From NCBI GenBank assembly GCA_963843835.1, contig CAWJMD010000008.1, positions 1,054,001 to 1,118,000 of the forward strand: a DNA stretch of 64,000 nt, in the 5' to 3' direction. The notes below the pieces were generated by a model, which saw only the letters and a program-made list of their open reading frames with translations, did not search any database and was not told the DNA's origin. Shown in pieces: positions 17,372 to 26,620 of the stretch. The stretch's first letter is position 1. Each line of letters opens with the position of its first letter. The translations under genes and the position numbers were made by a program. The DNA is from CAWJMD01 sp963843835. Lineage in GTDB: Bacteria > Actinomycetota > Actinomycetes > Actinomycetales > CAWJMD01.

Positions 17372-18670
17372 TCAGCCGCCGTTCTCGGCCTGCCAGCGCC
17401 GGTACTCGGCCACGAACTGCTCGAACTCGGCCGCGTCGGCGGTGAACTTGGTCTCGCCCGTGTCGGGGTTGACCGTCACGAAGTACAACCAGTCGCCGGG
17501 CGTCGGGGTCTCGACCGCCTGGATCGCCGCTTGCCCCGGGGCACCGATCGGCCCCGGCGGGAGACCGGTGTTGACCCTCGTGTTGTACGGCGAGTCGACG
17601 GCCAGGTCGCTCTTCGACAGGGACAGCCCACGCTTCTGCAGAGCGAAGTTCACCGTGGAGTCCATGCCCAGGGGCATGTTCTTGTCCAGGCGGTTCTGGA
17701 TCACGGTGGCGATCTTGGCCATGTCCTCCGGGAGCGTGCCCTCGTTCTGGACGATGCTCGCCCGGATCAGCACGTCCCGGCGCTCGGCGGCGGGCACGCC
17801 CGCCTCGTCCATGGCCTGGACGTGCCGGGCCACCATGGAGGCGAGCACCTGGACCGGGGTCACGTCCGGGTCGAACGAGTAGGTGGCCGGGAAGTAGTAG
17901 CCCTGCGGGTCACCCCCGGCCTCCGGAGGCAGGCTGACGGCCGGGTCCTTGGCCGCCTCCTCGAGCTGCTCGACGCTGAAGCCGGTCTCCTGCGAGATGG
18001 CCGAGTAGATCTCGGGCACCCAGAGCCCCTCCCTCACCTGCACGGTGACGGAGATCTTCGACGCCGGGTCGAGCAGCAGGGCCAGCGCCTCGGCGGCGGC
18101 CATCTCACGCTTCAGCTCGTACGTGCCCGGCTGCAGCGAGCCGGACCGGGGCTCGACGCGCGCGGCGTCCACGAAGGCACCGGCCGTGAGCACGACCCCG
18201 GCCTCCTCGAGCGACTGCCCGATCGCTCGTCCGGTGTCGCCCGGGTTGATCACGACCTCGACCGACCCGGTTCCGGGACCCGCGTAGTCGCTGGGGGCGC
18301 CGAAGCCGTCGACGAGCGGGCGCAGCCACGTCCAGGCGGCGAAGACGGCGCCACCGAACAGCGCGAGGCAGACCAGGAGCACGACGAACGTGCGTCGGCG
18401 GCGGACCTGACGGCGCCGCTTGCGCAGCCGCTCCTCCCGCTGGGGGCGGCGTCCCTCGTGCGCGGGCTCCGGCGCGAGCACCTCGTGGTCGTCGTAGCCG
18501 TCCCACTCGTGCTCGTGCTCGTGCGCCGGCTCCTCGTGCACGGGGTGGTCGTGCTCGTCGAGGGCGTGCTCGTCGACGCCGTGCTCGTCGAGGGCGTGCT
18601 CATCGACGGCGTGGTCGTAGGGCTCGTCGTCGCGTCGCGGCGAACGTGCCTGGTCGAACAGGTCGCTCAT
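17372..18670 (-). CDS. mltG: Endolytic murein transglycosylase (YceG/MltG family)
   Basis: Membrane enzyme that cuts new glycan strands and so helps end peptidoglycan chains. It has 432 residues: a long acidic, His-rich cytoplasmic head (about 1-75, with five-residue repeats of the DEHAL type), a basic stretch RLRKRRRQVRRRR, one membrane helix (about 94-116), then the YceG domain. The catalytic Glu lies in SIVQNEGTLPEDM, in the position of the family catalytic Glu, and is followed by NRLDKNMPLGMDSTV. Overlaps ruvX by ATGA and is followed closely by aroE, the usual actinobacterial order. Confidence 0.94.
   Translation of the reverse strand: MSDLFDQARSPRRDDEPYDHAVDEHALDEHGVDEHALDEHDHPVHEEPAHEHEHEWDGYDDHEVLAPEPAHEGRRPQREERLRKRRRQVRRRRTFVVLLVCLALFGGAVFAAWTWLRPLVDGFGAPSDYAGPGTGSVEVVINPGDTGRAIGQSLEEAGVVLTAGAFVDAARVEPRSGSLQPGTYELKREMAAAEALALLLDPASKISVTVQVREGLWVPEIYSAISQETGFSVEQLEEAAKDPAVSLPPEAGGDPQGYYFPATYSFDPDVTPVQVLASMVARHVQAMDEAGVPAAERRDVLIRASIVQNEGTLPEDMAKIATVIQNRLDKNMPLGMDSTVNFALQKRGLSLSKSDLAVDSPYNTRVNTGLPPGPIGAPGQAAIQAVETPTPGDWLYFVTVNPDTGETKFTADAAEFEQFVAEYRRWQAENGG
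18551..18610 (-). repeat. 15-base tandem repeat coding DEH units in mltG
   Basis: Four copies of a 15-base unit around GACGAGCACGCCCTC code for AVDEH, ALDEH, GVDEH and ALDEH (residues 21-40), followed by further His/Glu-rich sequence. The copies are near identical at DNA level, so length variation between strains is plausible. The protein stretch is probably disordered and may bind metal ions, which is inference. Confidence 0.8.
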
Positions 18671-19203
18671 CCGGGAGTGGCCTCCTGGGCACTCGGGGGC
18701 GGGCCCTCCGCCACCGGTCCGGGGTCCACCAGCGACCCGGGTGCGCGTCCCGACGCCCTCTCGGCGTCGAGCGCGCTCTGCAGCACCACCACCGCGGCCA
18801 CCTGGTCCACGACGACGCGGTGCCTACGTCCCTTCACCCCTGCGCCGCGGAGCTGCTGGTGGGCAGCGACGGTGCTGAGACGCTCGTCCACCAACCGCAC
18901 CGGCGTGGGTGCCAGCAGGCGGGCGAGGTCGACAGCGTAGCCCCGTGCGAGCGTGGCGGCGGGACCCTCCCGTCCCGACAGGGAGAGGGGCAGTCCGACG
19001 ACGACCTCGATCGCATCCCGTCGGGCCGCTTCGGCGACGACCTCCCGCAGGTCAGCGTCACCCGCCTCGTCGCGGGCCAGGGTGTCGACCGCCGAGGCCA
19101 GCAGCCCGTCGGGGTCGCTGGCCGCGAGCCCGACGCGCACCGACCCGACGTCGACGCCGAGCCGGACCCCCCGCCGCATCGCGGGTCGGTCGCCCCCGGT
19201 CAT
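18667..19203 (-). CDS. ruvX: Holliday junction resolvase-like protein RuvX (YqgF)
   Basis: RNase H-fold nuclease family linked to rRNA processing and recombination. It has 178 residues; the core begins GVRLGVDVGSVRVGLAASD with the first metal Asp, has VVGLPLSLSG, the conserved DERLSTVAA segment and a late Asp (VVVDQVAAVVVLQ). The C-terminus carries about 25 extra Pro/Gly/Ala-rich residues. It lies 10 bases after alaS and overlaps mltG by 4 bases. The start at 19203 is a GTG or ATG-type call at the first in-frame codon; a later start at MRRGVRL (residue 9) is possible. Confidence 0.92.
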   Translation of the reverse strand: MTGGDRPAMRRGVRLGVDVGSVRVGLAASDPDGLLASAVDTLARDEAGDADLREVVAEAARRDAIEVVVGLPLSLSGREGPAATLARGYAVDLARLLAPTPVRLVDERLSTVAAHQQLRGAGVKGRRHRVVVDQVAAVVVLQSALDAERASGRAPGSLVDPGPVAEGPPPSAQEATPG

Positions 19204-19213
19204 CGGGAGGACC

Positions 19214-21907
19214 TCATCGACCAGCCGTGACCTTCTCGCCGACGGCGTGCTCGACGGCCTTCAGCGCCGAGCCGATGGCGCCCGCGTCGGTGCCACCGCC
19301 CTGCGCCACGTCGTCCTTGCCGCCTCCGCCGCCGCCGAGACGCTGCGCCGCGACGCGGACCAGCTCGCCCGCCTTCACGCCCCACTGCCGCGCCGCGTCG
19401 TTGGTGGCGACCACCACGAGGGGCCGTTCCTTGGCTACGCCGGCGACGGCGACCGCGACGGGTCGCTCGGTGCCGAGGCGGCCCCGCACGTCCAGCGCGA
19501 GGGAGCGCACGTCGTCCGCGGACCCGACCGCGCCGGCGTCGTGGCCGACGAACGCGACGCCGAAGACGTCGGTGGGGTTCGCCGCGAGGCTGCCGGCCGC
19601 GGCGAGCACCTGCTCGGCCGCCGAGGAGGCCAGCCGCTTCTCCGCCGCCTTGAGCTGGGCGACCAGCGCGGAGACGCGCTCGGGCAGCTCCTCGGGGCGC
19701 ACCTTCAGGGTGTCGGTCAACGCCAGGACCAGCGCGCGTTCGCGCGCGAGGTCCCGGAAGGCCTCGATGCCGACGAGCGCCTCGACGCGCCGCACCCCGG
19801 CGCCGACCGACGACTCCCCCGTCATCGCCAGCAGGCCGACCTGGCTGGAGTGCTTCACGTGGGTGCCACCGCACAGCTCGCGCGACCACTCGCCGCCCAT
19901 CTCGACGACGCGCACCTCCTCGTCGTACGTCTCGCCGAAGAGGGCAAGGGCACCGAGCTCACGAGCACGGCCCAGCGGCATGTACGTCGCCGACACCGGG
20001 AGGTCGCGACGGATCGCGAGGTTCGCCGCCTCCTCGACCTCGCTGCGCGTCTCGGTGCTGAGTCCTGACGGCCAGGCAAAGTCGAGACGGAGGTAGCCGG
20101 GCTTGTTGTACGAGCCGCTCTGCAACGCGCTCGGTCCCAGCACCTGACGCAGGGCCGCGTGCATGACGTGGGTGCCGGAGTGCGCCTGGCATGCACCGAT
20201 CCGCCACTGCTCGTCGACGCCGGCCTCGACCTGCTGGCCCTCCACCACCTCGCCGCCCGCCACCTGCACGCGGTGCACCACGAGGCCCTTGATCGGGCGC
20301 TGGACGTCGAGCACCTCGAGCCGGAGCCCGCCGTCGCCGGTGATCACACCCGCGTCGGAGTCCTGCCCGCCCGACTCGGCGTAGAAGGGCGTCTGGTCCA
20401 GCACGACCTCGACGACCTGGCCCGACTGCGCCGCCCGCACGCGCTCGCCGTCGAGCAGCAGGCCCCTGACCGACGTACCGGTCACGAGCTCCCGGTAGCC
20501 GGTGAACTCGGTCGCTCCGGGCTCACGCAGCTCGCGGTACGCCGTGGTGTCCGCCCGGCCGCCCTTCTTCGCCCGTGCGTCCGCCTTCGCCCGCTCGCGC
20601 TGGGCCGTCATGAGTCGCGTGAAACCCTCGCGGTCGACCTGCACGCCCTGCTCGCCGGCCATCTCGAGGGTCAGGTCGATCGGGAACCCGTACGTGTCGT
20701 GGAGCGCGAAGGCCTGCTCGCCGGTGAGCGCAGGGACGGACGACGCGTCGGTGGTCGACTTGGCCTTCTGCACCGCAGTGTCGAGGATGGTCGTCCCGGA
20801 AGCGAGCGTCCTCCGGAACGCCTCCTCCTCGCCGTAGGCGACCTGGCTGATGCGGCCGAAGTCGCGCTCCAGCTCCGGGTAGGACTGCTTCATGCGGTCG
20901 AGCGAGACCGGAAGCAGCTCGGGCAGCGTGGTGGTGTCGACGCCCAGCAGGCGCATCGCTCTCACGCTGCGCCGCAGCAGGCGGCGCAGCACGTAGCCAC
21001 GCCCCTCGTTGCCGGGGTTCACACCGTCGCCGATCAGCATCATCGACGAGCGCACGTGGTCCGCCACGACGCGCAGCCGCACGTCCGACTCGTGGTCCCG
21101 GCCGTACCTCACGCCGCTCAGCTGGGCGGCGCGCTCGATGACGGGGTAGACCTCGTCGATCTCGTACAGGTTGTCGACGCCCTGCAGCAGGAAGGCGACC
21201 CGCTCGAGCCCCATGCCGGTGTCGATGTTCTTGCTGGGCAGGGGGCCGGCGACGTCGAAGTCCTCCTTGGAGCGGACGGCCGAGAGCTCCTCCTGCATGA
21301 AGACGAGGTTCCAGATCTCGAGGAACCGGTCCTCGTCCACCACGGGGCCACCGTCGGGGCCGTACTCGGGGCCGCGGTCGACGTAGATCTCGCTGCAGGG
21401 GCCACCGGGCCCGGGCGCGCCCGTCGACCAGTAGTTGTCCTGGCGTCCGCGGCGCTGGATCCGCTCGTCGGGCAGGCCGGCGATGCTCTTCCACAGGCCG
21501 ACGGCCTCGTCGTCGTCGAGGTAGACGGTGACCCAGATCTTGTCCGGGTCGAAGCCGTAGCCGCCCTGGTCCTGTGAGCTCGTGATCAGCTCCCAGGCGT
21601 ACTCGATCGCCCCCTCCTTGAAGTAGTCGCCGAAGGAGAAGTTGCCGTTCATCTGGAAGAACGTGCCGTGGCGGGTGGTCTTGCCGACCTCCTCGATGTC
21701 CTGCGTGCGCACGCACTTCTGCACGCTGGTCGCACGCTTCCACGGCGGCGTCTGCTGGCCGGTGAGGTAGGGGATGAAGGGCACCATGCCGGCGACCGTG
21801 AACAGCAGGGTCGGGTCGTCGCTGATCAGGGAGGCGCTCGGCACCACGGCGTGGTCCCTGGCCTCGAAGTAGCTCAGCCAGCGGCGGCGGATCTCGGCGG
21901 TCTCCAT
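19214..21907 (-). CDS. alaS: Alanine--tRNA ligase
   Basis: Charges tRNA-Ala and edits mis-made Ser- and Gly-tRNA. It has 897 residues, full family length, in order: class II catalytic domain (motif 1 near SYFEARDH, motif 2 FFQMNGNFSFGDYFKEG), tRNA-binding part, editing domain with zinc ligands HSGTH and CGGTH, and the C-terminal DHHA1 domain with a Gly-rich run near the end. The ATG at 21907 has GAGG 9 bases upstream; the frame is open 22 codons more but without a better start. It heads the alaS-ruvX-mltG-aroE row. Confidence 0.97.
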   Translation of the reverse strand: METAEIRRRWLSYFEARDHAVVPSASLISDDPTLLFTVAGMVPFIPYLTGQQTPPWKRATSVQKCVRTQDIEEVGKTTRHGTFFQMNGNFSFGDYFKEGAIEYAWELITSSQDQGGYGFDPDKIWVTVYLDDDEAVGLWKSIAGLPDERIQRRGRQDNYWSTGAPGPGGPCSEIYVDRGPEYGPDGGPVVDEDRFLEIWNLVFMQEELSAVRSKEDFDVAGPLPSKNIDTGMGLERVAFLLQGVDNLYEIDEVYPVIERAAQLSGVRYGRDHESDVRLRVVADHVRSSMMLIGDGVNPGNEGRGYVLRRLLRRSVRAMRLLGVDTTTLPELLPVSLDRMKQSYPELERDFGRISQVAYGEEEAFRRTLASGTTILDTAVQKAKSTTDASSVPALTGEQAFALHDTYGFPIDLTLEMAGEQGVQVDREGFTRLMTAQRERAKADARAKKGGRADTTAYRELREPGATEFTGYRELVTGTSVRGLLLDGERVRAAQSGQVVEVVLDQTPFYAESGGQDSDAGVITGDGGLRLEVLDVQRPIKGLVVHRVQVAGGEVVEGQQVEAGVDEQWRIGACQAHSGTHVMHAALRQVLGPSALQSGSYNKPGYLRLDFAWPSGLSTETRSEVEEAANLAIRRDLPVSATYMPLGRARELGALALFGETYDEEVRVVEMGGEWSRELCGGTHVKHSSQVGLLAMTGESSVGAGVRRVEALVGIEAFRDLARERALVLALTDTLKVRPEELPERVSALVAQLKAAEKRLASSAAEQVLAAAGSLAANPTDVFGVAFVGHDAGAVGSADDVRSLALDVRGRLGTERPVAVAVAGVAKERPLVVVATNDAARQWGVKAGELVRVAAQRLGGGGGGKDDVAQGGGTDAGAIGSALKAVEHAVGEKVTAGR

Positions 21908-21960
21908 CAGTGATTCCTCGCGTGCTCGTGGGGTGGGGGCCCGGAGGCGCCCCGGTGGGT

Positions 21961-21990
21961 CGGTCCCGCCCAACGGGAGTGGCGGGGCCG
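21961..21990 (-). terminator. Hairpin before alaS
   Basis: A 10-bp stem with one G-U type mismatch (CGGTCCCGCC with GGCGGGGCCG) and a 10-base loop lies 13 bases past the stop of the small membrane protein gene and about 55 bases before the alaS start. It may end that transcript or simply be a GC-rich structure. Confidence 0.35.
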
Positions 21991-22002
21991 GCGTGCCGCC
22001 GG

Positions 22003-22287
22003 TCAGGCCTCGGGGGTGGCGGGCTCGTGCAGCGGGTCCGCGGCGGGGTCGTCGCTGGTCGGGTCGACGTCGCCGGCCAGCGCGGTGCGCAGCTCCGCCT
22101 CACGCTCGGCGGCACCCTCGCGGACGGCGTCGGCGAAGTCGCGGAACCCGTCCGCCAGGTTGGCGATCGACTCGCCCAGGCCCTCGGACAGCCCCTGCGG
22201 CGTGTAGGTGTGCGCGGTCTGGGTGATCTTGCGGACGGCGTACACGCCGGCGGCCGCACCCAGTGCGATCCAGAAGAGACGTCCCAC
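22003..22287 (-). CDS. Small membrane-anchored protein, actinobacterial alaS neighbour
   Basis: A 94-residue protein with one N-terminal helix (MGRLFWIALGAAAGVYAV, about 1-18), then an amphipathic helical part (FRDFADAVREGAAEREAELR) and an acidic tail. Its size, helix and place between a DUF948 gene and alaS match a small uncharacterised actinobacterial family (I recall it as DUF6167, not checked). It lies 3 bases after the DUF948 gene, so the two are co-transcribed. Function unknown. Confidence 0.75.
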   Translation of the reverse strand: MGRLFWIALGAAAGVYAVRKITQTAHTYTPQGLSEGLGESIANLADGFRDFADAVREGAAEREAELRTALAGDVDPTSDDPAADPLHEPATPEA

Positions 22288-22290
22288 CGG

Positions 22291-22698
22291 TCAGCCCCTC
22301 CCGCGACGGCGTCCGCGCTTGTTCGCGCGGGTCTGCCGTCCCGTCATGGCGTTGCGCACGCCGTAGGTGAACGCAGCCACGCGGATCACCGGGGACCCGA
22401 GCGTGGCGGCGAACAGCGTGGTCAGCGCGGAGATGTTGGTGGCCACCTGCACGCCGTTGTCGGCGATCACCCCGGCCTTGGTGGTCAGGGTGTCGACCTT
22501 CTCGAGCTGGTGGTTCGTGTGGCTGATCGTCGTCGTCGCCTCACCGATGAGCGGCATCGTCTCGTCCGACAGGCCCTTGATCGTGTCGCGGGTCTGGTCC
22601 AGCACCTTGCCCAGCTTCCACAGCGGGACGGCCAGGAAGCCGACGAGAAGCACGAAAGCCAGCGCGGCGATGAGCCCCGCGATTCCTCCAGGCGTCAT
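22291..22698 (-). CDS. DUF948-type membrane protein
   Basis: A 135-residue protein with an N-terminal membrane helix (about 6-27) followed by a long helical, Thr-rich part (LDQTRDTIKGLSDETMP...TISHTNHQLEKVDTL) typical of DUF948 proteins, and a very basic tail rich in Arg and Lys. The family is related to methyl-accepting-like coiled coils and is often found in Gram-positive bacteria; its role is not established. The ATG at 22698 has GAGAGGTCC just upstream. Confidence 0.8.
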   Translation of the reverse strand: MTPGGIAGLIAALAFVLLVGFLAVPLWKLGKVLDQTRDTIKGLSDETMPLIGEATTTISHTNHQLEKVDTLTTKAGVIADNGVQVATNISALTTLFAATLGSPVIRVAAFTYGVRNAMTGRQTRANKRGRRRGRG

Positions 22699-22788
22699 CT
22701 GGACCTCTCTCGCTCAGTGGTCGGCGCAGGTCGTCCTGGCACCGTGCGCCGACCCTATCGCGGGGGGCGCGGACGCTCGCCCTGCGCT

Positions 22789-22844
22789 CGACTGGGCGCA
22801 TCTGGCGCGACACGCCGGCGTGTCGCGCCAGATGCGCCCAGTCG
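22789..22844. terminator. 56-bp perfect palindrome between rarA and DUF948 gene
   Basis: Two 28-base arms meet without a loop. The tip half-site is TCTGGCGCGACACGCC and the outer stem is CGACTGGGCGCA. It lies 19 bases past the rarA stop. As RNA from either strand it would form a very stable hairpin, so a 3' end role is likely; no T-run follows. The same 16-base tip recurs at 31795-31810. Confidence 0.75.
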
Positions 22845-22863
22845 GCGTTGCAGGGGGTCTCGA

Positions 22864-24288
22864 TCAGGACGGGTCGGGGCCGCCGATCAGACCACGCAGC
22901 CGCTCCAGCCGGATCGCGACGTCACGCTCGAAACCCCGGTCCGTCGGCGTGTAGTAGCGGCGCCCGACGAGTGGGTCGGGCGCGTACTGCTGGGCCGCGA
23001 CGCCGTGCGGCTCGTCGTGGGAGTACCGGTACGCGCGCCCGTGCCCGAGCTGGCCGGCGCCCGGGTAGTGGGCGTCCCGCAGGTGCACGGGGACGGTGCC
23101 GGAGCGCCCGGCCCGCACGTCGGCGATCGCCGCGTCGATGCCCAGGTAGGCGGCGTTCGACTTGGGTGCCGTCGCCAGGTGCACCACGGCTTGGGCCAGC
23201 ACGATGCGTGCCTCGGGCATGCCGATCAGCTGCACGGCCTGCGCCGCCGCGACCGCGGTCTGCAGCGCCGAGGGGTCGGCCATCCCGACGTCCTCGCTGG
23301 CGGCGATCACGATGCGGCGCGCGACGAACCGCGGGTCCTCGCCGGCCTCGAGCATCCGCGCCAGGTAGTGCAGCGAGGCGTCGACGTCCGACCCCCGCAT
23401 CGACTTGATGAACGCGCTGGCCACGTCGAAGTGCTGGTCGCCGGCGCGGTCGTATCGCACCGCGGCGATGTCGAGGGCCCGCTCGGCACGCGCCAGCGTG
23501 ATCCTCGGCAGGTCGGACGGGTCCCCGCCCGCCTCGGCGTGGTCGTCGGCCGCGGCCCCGGCCGCCGCCTCGAGCGCCGTCAGCACGCGGCGGGCGTCGC
23601 CGGACGACACCCGGACCAGGTGGTCGAGCGCCTCCTCGTCGGCCACTACCTCGCCCGCGAACCCGCGCGGGTCGGCCAGGGCCCGGTCGACCAGTCCCCG
23701 CAGGTCGGCGTCCGTCAGCGGCTGGAGGGTCAGCACGAGGGACCGCGACAGCAGCGGCGACACCACGGAGAACGACGGGTTCTCAGTGGTCGCGGCCACC
23801 AGCACGACCCAGCGGTTCTCCACACCGGGCAGCAGGGCGTCCTGCTGGGCCTTGGTGAAGCGGTGGATCTCGTCCAGGAACAGCACGGTCGAGCGGTGGT
23901 GCAGGTCGCGGTCGGTCTGCGCCTGCTCCATCACCGTGCGGACGTCCTTCACCCCCGCGGTGATCGCCGACAGCTCGACGAACCGGCCGCCGGTGGCGCG
24001 CGACAGCACGTGCGCGAGCGTCGTCTTGCCGGTGCCCGGCGGCCCCCACAGGATCAGCGAGGCCGGACCCGCGCGCCGCCCGGCGGCGCTGCCGCCCGGA
24101 ACCGTCGCGTCGGTGAGACGGCGCAGGGGCGACCCGGGGGCGAGCAGGTGCCCCTGCCCGACGACCTCGTCGAGGCTGCGCGGACGCATCCGCACCGCCA
24201 GCGGGGCCGCGGGTCTCGACGCGTCCACGCCGTCGCCGCCGGGGTCGGAGGCGTCGTCCGCGCTGAACAGGTCGGCCACGGCGGTCAC
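22864..24288 (-). CDS. rarA: Replication-associated recombination ATPase RarA (MgsA)
   Basis: An AAA+ clamp-loader-like ATPase acting at stalled replication forks. It has 474 residues: an acidic N-terminal segment, then RPRSLDEVVGQGHLL, Walker A GPPGTGKTT, Walker B LFLDEIHRFTKAQQD, sensor 1 (VAATTENPSF), arginine-finger region, and the C-terminal tetramerisation domain with DIAAVRYDRAGDQHFD and SNAAYLGID. The GTG at 24288 (MTAVADLF) or the one nine bases later (MADLF) both give a normal start. It is divergent from the MMPL gene, with 85 bases between. Confidence 0.95.
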   Translation of the reverse strand: MTAVADLFSADDASDPGGDGVDASRPAAPLAVRMRPRSLDEVVGQGHLLAPGSPLRRLTDATVPGGSAAGRRAGPASLILWGPPGTGKTTLAHVLSRATGGRFVELSAITAGVKDVRTVMEQAQTDRDLHHRSTVLFLDEIHRFTKAQQDALLPGVENRWVVLVAATTENPSFSVVSPLLSRSLVLTLQPLTDADLRGLVDRALADPRGFAGEVVADEEALDHLVRVSSGDARRVLTALEAAAGAAADDHAEAGGDPSDLPRITLARAERALDIAAVRYDRAGDQHFDVASAFIKSMRGSDVDASLHYLARMLEAGEDPRFVARRIVIAASEDVGMADPSALQTAVAAAQAVQLIGMPEARIVLAQAVVHLATAPKSNAAYLGIDAAIADVRAGRSGTVPVHLRDAHYPGAGQLGHGRAYRYSHDEPHGVAAQQYAPDPLVGRRYYTPTDRGFERDVAIRLERLRGLIGGPDPS

Positions 24289-24373
24289 GGTAGCCCGGCG
24301 CGCCCTGGACCACCCGGCAGGCCCGGGGCCGACCGCGTGCGCGCGGCTCCGCGCCGTTTGCGACCCTTGGTGC

Positions 24374-26620
24374 GTGCTGGCGCGACTGGGGCGGGGGATC
24401 GCCCACCACCCCCTCCCTGTGGCTCTGACCTGGCTGGTGCTCGTGGTCGCCGGTTTCGGCGCCTCCGTCGGCGTCGTCGGCCCCGGGTTGTTCGCCCAGC
24501 TCACGGGCGGCGACCCGAGCGTGCAGGGTGAGGCGGCCACCGGCCGGGAGCTGCTGGCCGACGCGAACCCGCGCGGTCCCTCGTCCACCCTGGTGTTCGA
24601 GGGCCTCGACCTCACCGACGAGGCCGTGCCGGGCGTCGTCGGTGAGGCCCGCTCGGGCCTGCTCGACCTCGACGGCGTGGCGGACGTGGTCGACCCGTAC
24701 GCGCTCCCGGCCCAGCCCGACGGCTCGCCGGCGCCCCAGTCGCTCGCCCTGTTCTCGACCGACCAGGACGGCTTCGCGGTCTCGGTGACCCTGGAGCCGG
24801 GCCTCGGCGATCGGTCCGACGAGGTCCTGGCCCAGGTGGAGTCGCGGCTGTCCGCCCTCGGGGACGAGATCGAGCGGCTCCAGCCGGGCAGCGCCTACGA
24901 GATCGGCGGGATCACCCAGCTGATCGACGAGATCATCGGCCAGACCGAGGAGGACCTCCGTTCCGGCGAGACGGTCGCGGTCGCCATCAGCCTGCTGGTG
25001 ATGGTCTTCGTCTTCGGCGGCCTGCTGGCCGCCGGGCTGCCCATCGCCGGGGCGATCGCGTCCATCGCCGGAGGCTTCACCGTGCTCCTCGGCTTCGCGA
25101 GGCTGATCGACCTGGACTCCACGGTGGTCAACGTCGTGACCGTGATGGGTCTCGGTCTGTGCATCGACTACGGCCTGCTGCTGGTCAGCCGGTTCCGGGA
25201 GGAGCTGAGGCGTCGCCCGCCTCTGGTCACGTCCGCGTCGACGAGTCGCCGTAGGCGGCGGGCACACCGGAAGGAGGTCGTACCCGACGCGGTGGCGGCG
25301 ACGCTCCAGACCGCCGGACGCACCGTCCTGTTCAGTGGTCTGATCGTGGCCACGAGCCTGTCCGGTCTGATCTTCTTCGAGGCGCCCATCCTCAAGTCAC
25401 TCGGCGCCGCGGGGATCTCCGTGGTCGCTGTCGCGCTGCTCGTCGCCCTGACGCTGGTGCCCGCCCTCCTGTCGCTGGCAGGCACGCGGCTGGCCCACCA
25501 GAGCCCTGTGCTGAGGCTGCCCGGTCTCGCGCGCCTCGCTCGAGGGTTCGGCGAGATCGCTCCGGACGAGGGCGTGTTCAGCCGCCTGGCCCGTCGGGTG
25601 CAGCGTCGGCCGTGGTTCGTCACCCTAGGGGTGAGCGCGCTCCTGCTGGTCGCCGCGTCACCCGTGCTGCATCTTCAGCTGCGCAGCGCCGGCGCCGAGA
25701 TGCTTCCGGCCGACAGCCCGCAGCGCGTCTTCAGTGAGACGATCGACCGCGAGTACCCGACCCTCACGACCGCCCCGGTGCAGGTCGTGACGATGGCAGC
25801 ACCCGACGAGATCGGTTCGTGGGCAACCGGTCTGGCCGACGTCGACGGAGTCACCGACGTCGAGCCGCCACGCCAGGTCGGCGACGTGACCCTGGTCCCC
25901 GTACGGGTGGACGACGAGCGCGGGAACGGACCCGTCGCCACCGGGGTGGTGGAGGCGATCCGTGCCGACCGTCCGTCCGAGCAGATCTGGGTGACGGGAC
26001 AGGCGGCCGGGCAGGTCGACTTCGGCGACTCGCTGGCCGAGCGCGCGCCCTGGGCGATCGGGCTCGTGGTCCTGGCGACCTTCGTGCTGCTCTTCGCCAT
26101 GACCGGCTCCGTGCTGATCCCGGTCAAGGCGCTGCTGATGAACGTCATCTCGCTCGGCGCGAGCCTCGGAGTCGTCGTGTGGGGGTTCCAGGACGCGCAC
26201 CTGTCGGGCCTGCTCGGCTTCACTCCCCCGGACGGCATCGACACGGTGATCCCACCGATCGTTCTCGCCCTGGGCTTCGGCCTGTCGATGGACTACGAGG
26301 TGTTCCTGCTCTCGCGCGTCAAGGAGATGCGCGACGGCGGCCTGCCCACCGACCAGGCGGTCGTCGCCGGGCTGCAGCGCTCGGGCCGCATCATCTCGTC
26401 GGCCGCGCTGATCGTCGTGATCGTCTTCTCGGGGTTCATCCTCGGCGAGCTGATGATCATCCAGCAGACCGGCGTCGCCCTCGCCGTGGCCATCGCCCTC
26501 GACGCCACGCTCGTGCGCATGCTCCTCGTCCCCGCGACCATGACGCTGCTCGGCGACTGGAACTGGTGGGCCCCCCGGCCGCTGCGCCGCCTGCACGACC
26601 GCTTCGGCCTCTCCCACTGA
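24374..26620 (+). CDS. MMPL-family (RND superfamily) transporter
   Basis: A 748-residue membrane protein of the MmpL/HpnN-like kind, moving lipids or other hydrophobic compounds with the proton gradient. It has two repeats, each with one helix, a large extracytoplasmic domain and a five-helix bundle. The paired signatures GLCIDYGLLLVSRFRE (near residue 258) and GLSMDYEVFLLSRVKE (near 637) carry the expected Asp-Tyr pairs. An Arg-rich insert (SRRRRRAHRKE) extends the first cytoplasmic loop. The GTG at 24374 starts right before the first helix; no clear ribosome site is seen, so the message may be leaderless. The substrate cannot be told. Confidence 0.9.
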   Translation: MLARLGRGIAHHPLPVALTWLVLVVAGFGASVGVVGPGLFAQLTGGDPSVQGEAATGRELLADANPRGPSSTLVFEGLDLTDEAVPGVVGEARSGLLDLDGVADVVDPYALPAQPDGSPAPQSLALFSTDQDGFAVSVTLEPGLGDRSDEVLAQVESRLSALGDEIERLQPGSAYEIGGITQLIDEIIGQTEEDLRSGETVAVAISLLVMVFVFGGLLAAGLPIAGAIASIAGGFTVLLGFARLIDLDSTVVNVVTVMGLGLCIDYGLLLVSRFREELRRRPPLVTSASTSRRRRRAHRKEVVPDAVAATLQTAGRTVLFSGLIVATSLSGLIFFEAPILKSLGAAGISVVAVALLVALTLVPALLSLAGTRLAHQSPVLRLPGLARLARGFGEIAPDEGVFSRLARRVQRRPWFVTLGVSALLLVAASPVLHLQLRSAGAEMLPADSPQRVFSETIDREYPTLTTAPVQVVTMAAPDEIGSWATGLADVDGVTDVEPPRQVGDVTLVPVRVDDERGNGPVATGVVEAIRADRPSEQIWVTGQAAGQVDFGDSLAERAPWAIGLVVLATFVLLFAMTGSVLIPVKALLMNVISLGASLGVVVWGFQDAHLSGLLGFTPPDGIDTVIPPIVLALGFGLSMDYEVFLLSRVKEMRDGGLPTDQAVVAGLQRSGRIISSAALIVVIVFSGFILGELMIIQQTGVALAVAIALDATLVRMLLVPATMTLLGDWNWWAPRPLRRLHDRFGLSH

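Noticed and set aside
23405..24373. A long plus-strand open frame continuous with the MMPL gene, suggesting a 1071-residue protein
   Set aside because: The first 323 codons are antisense to rarA and read as low-quality, Ser/Arg/Ala-rich text. The transporter begins at 24374 just before its first helix.
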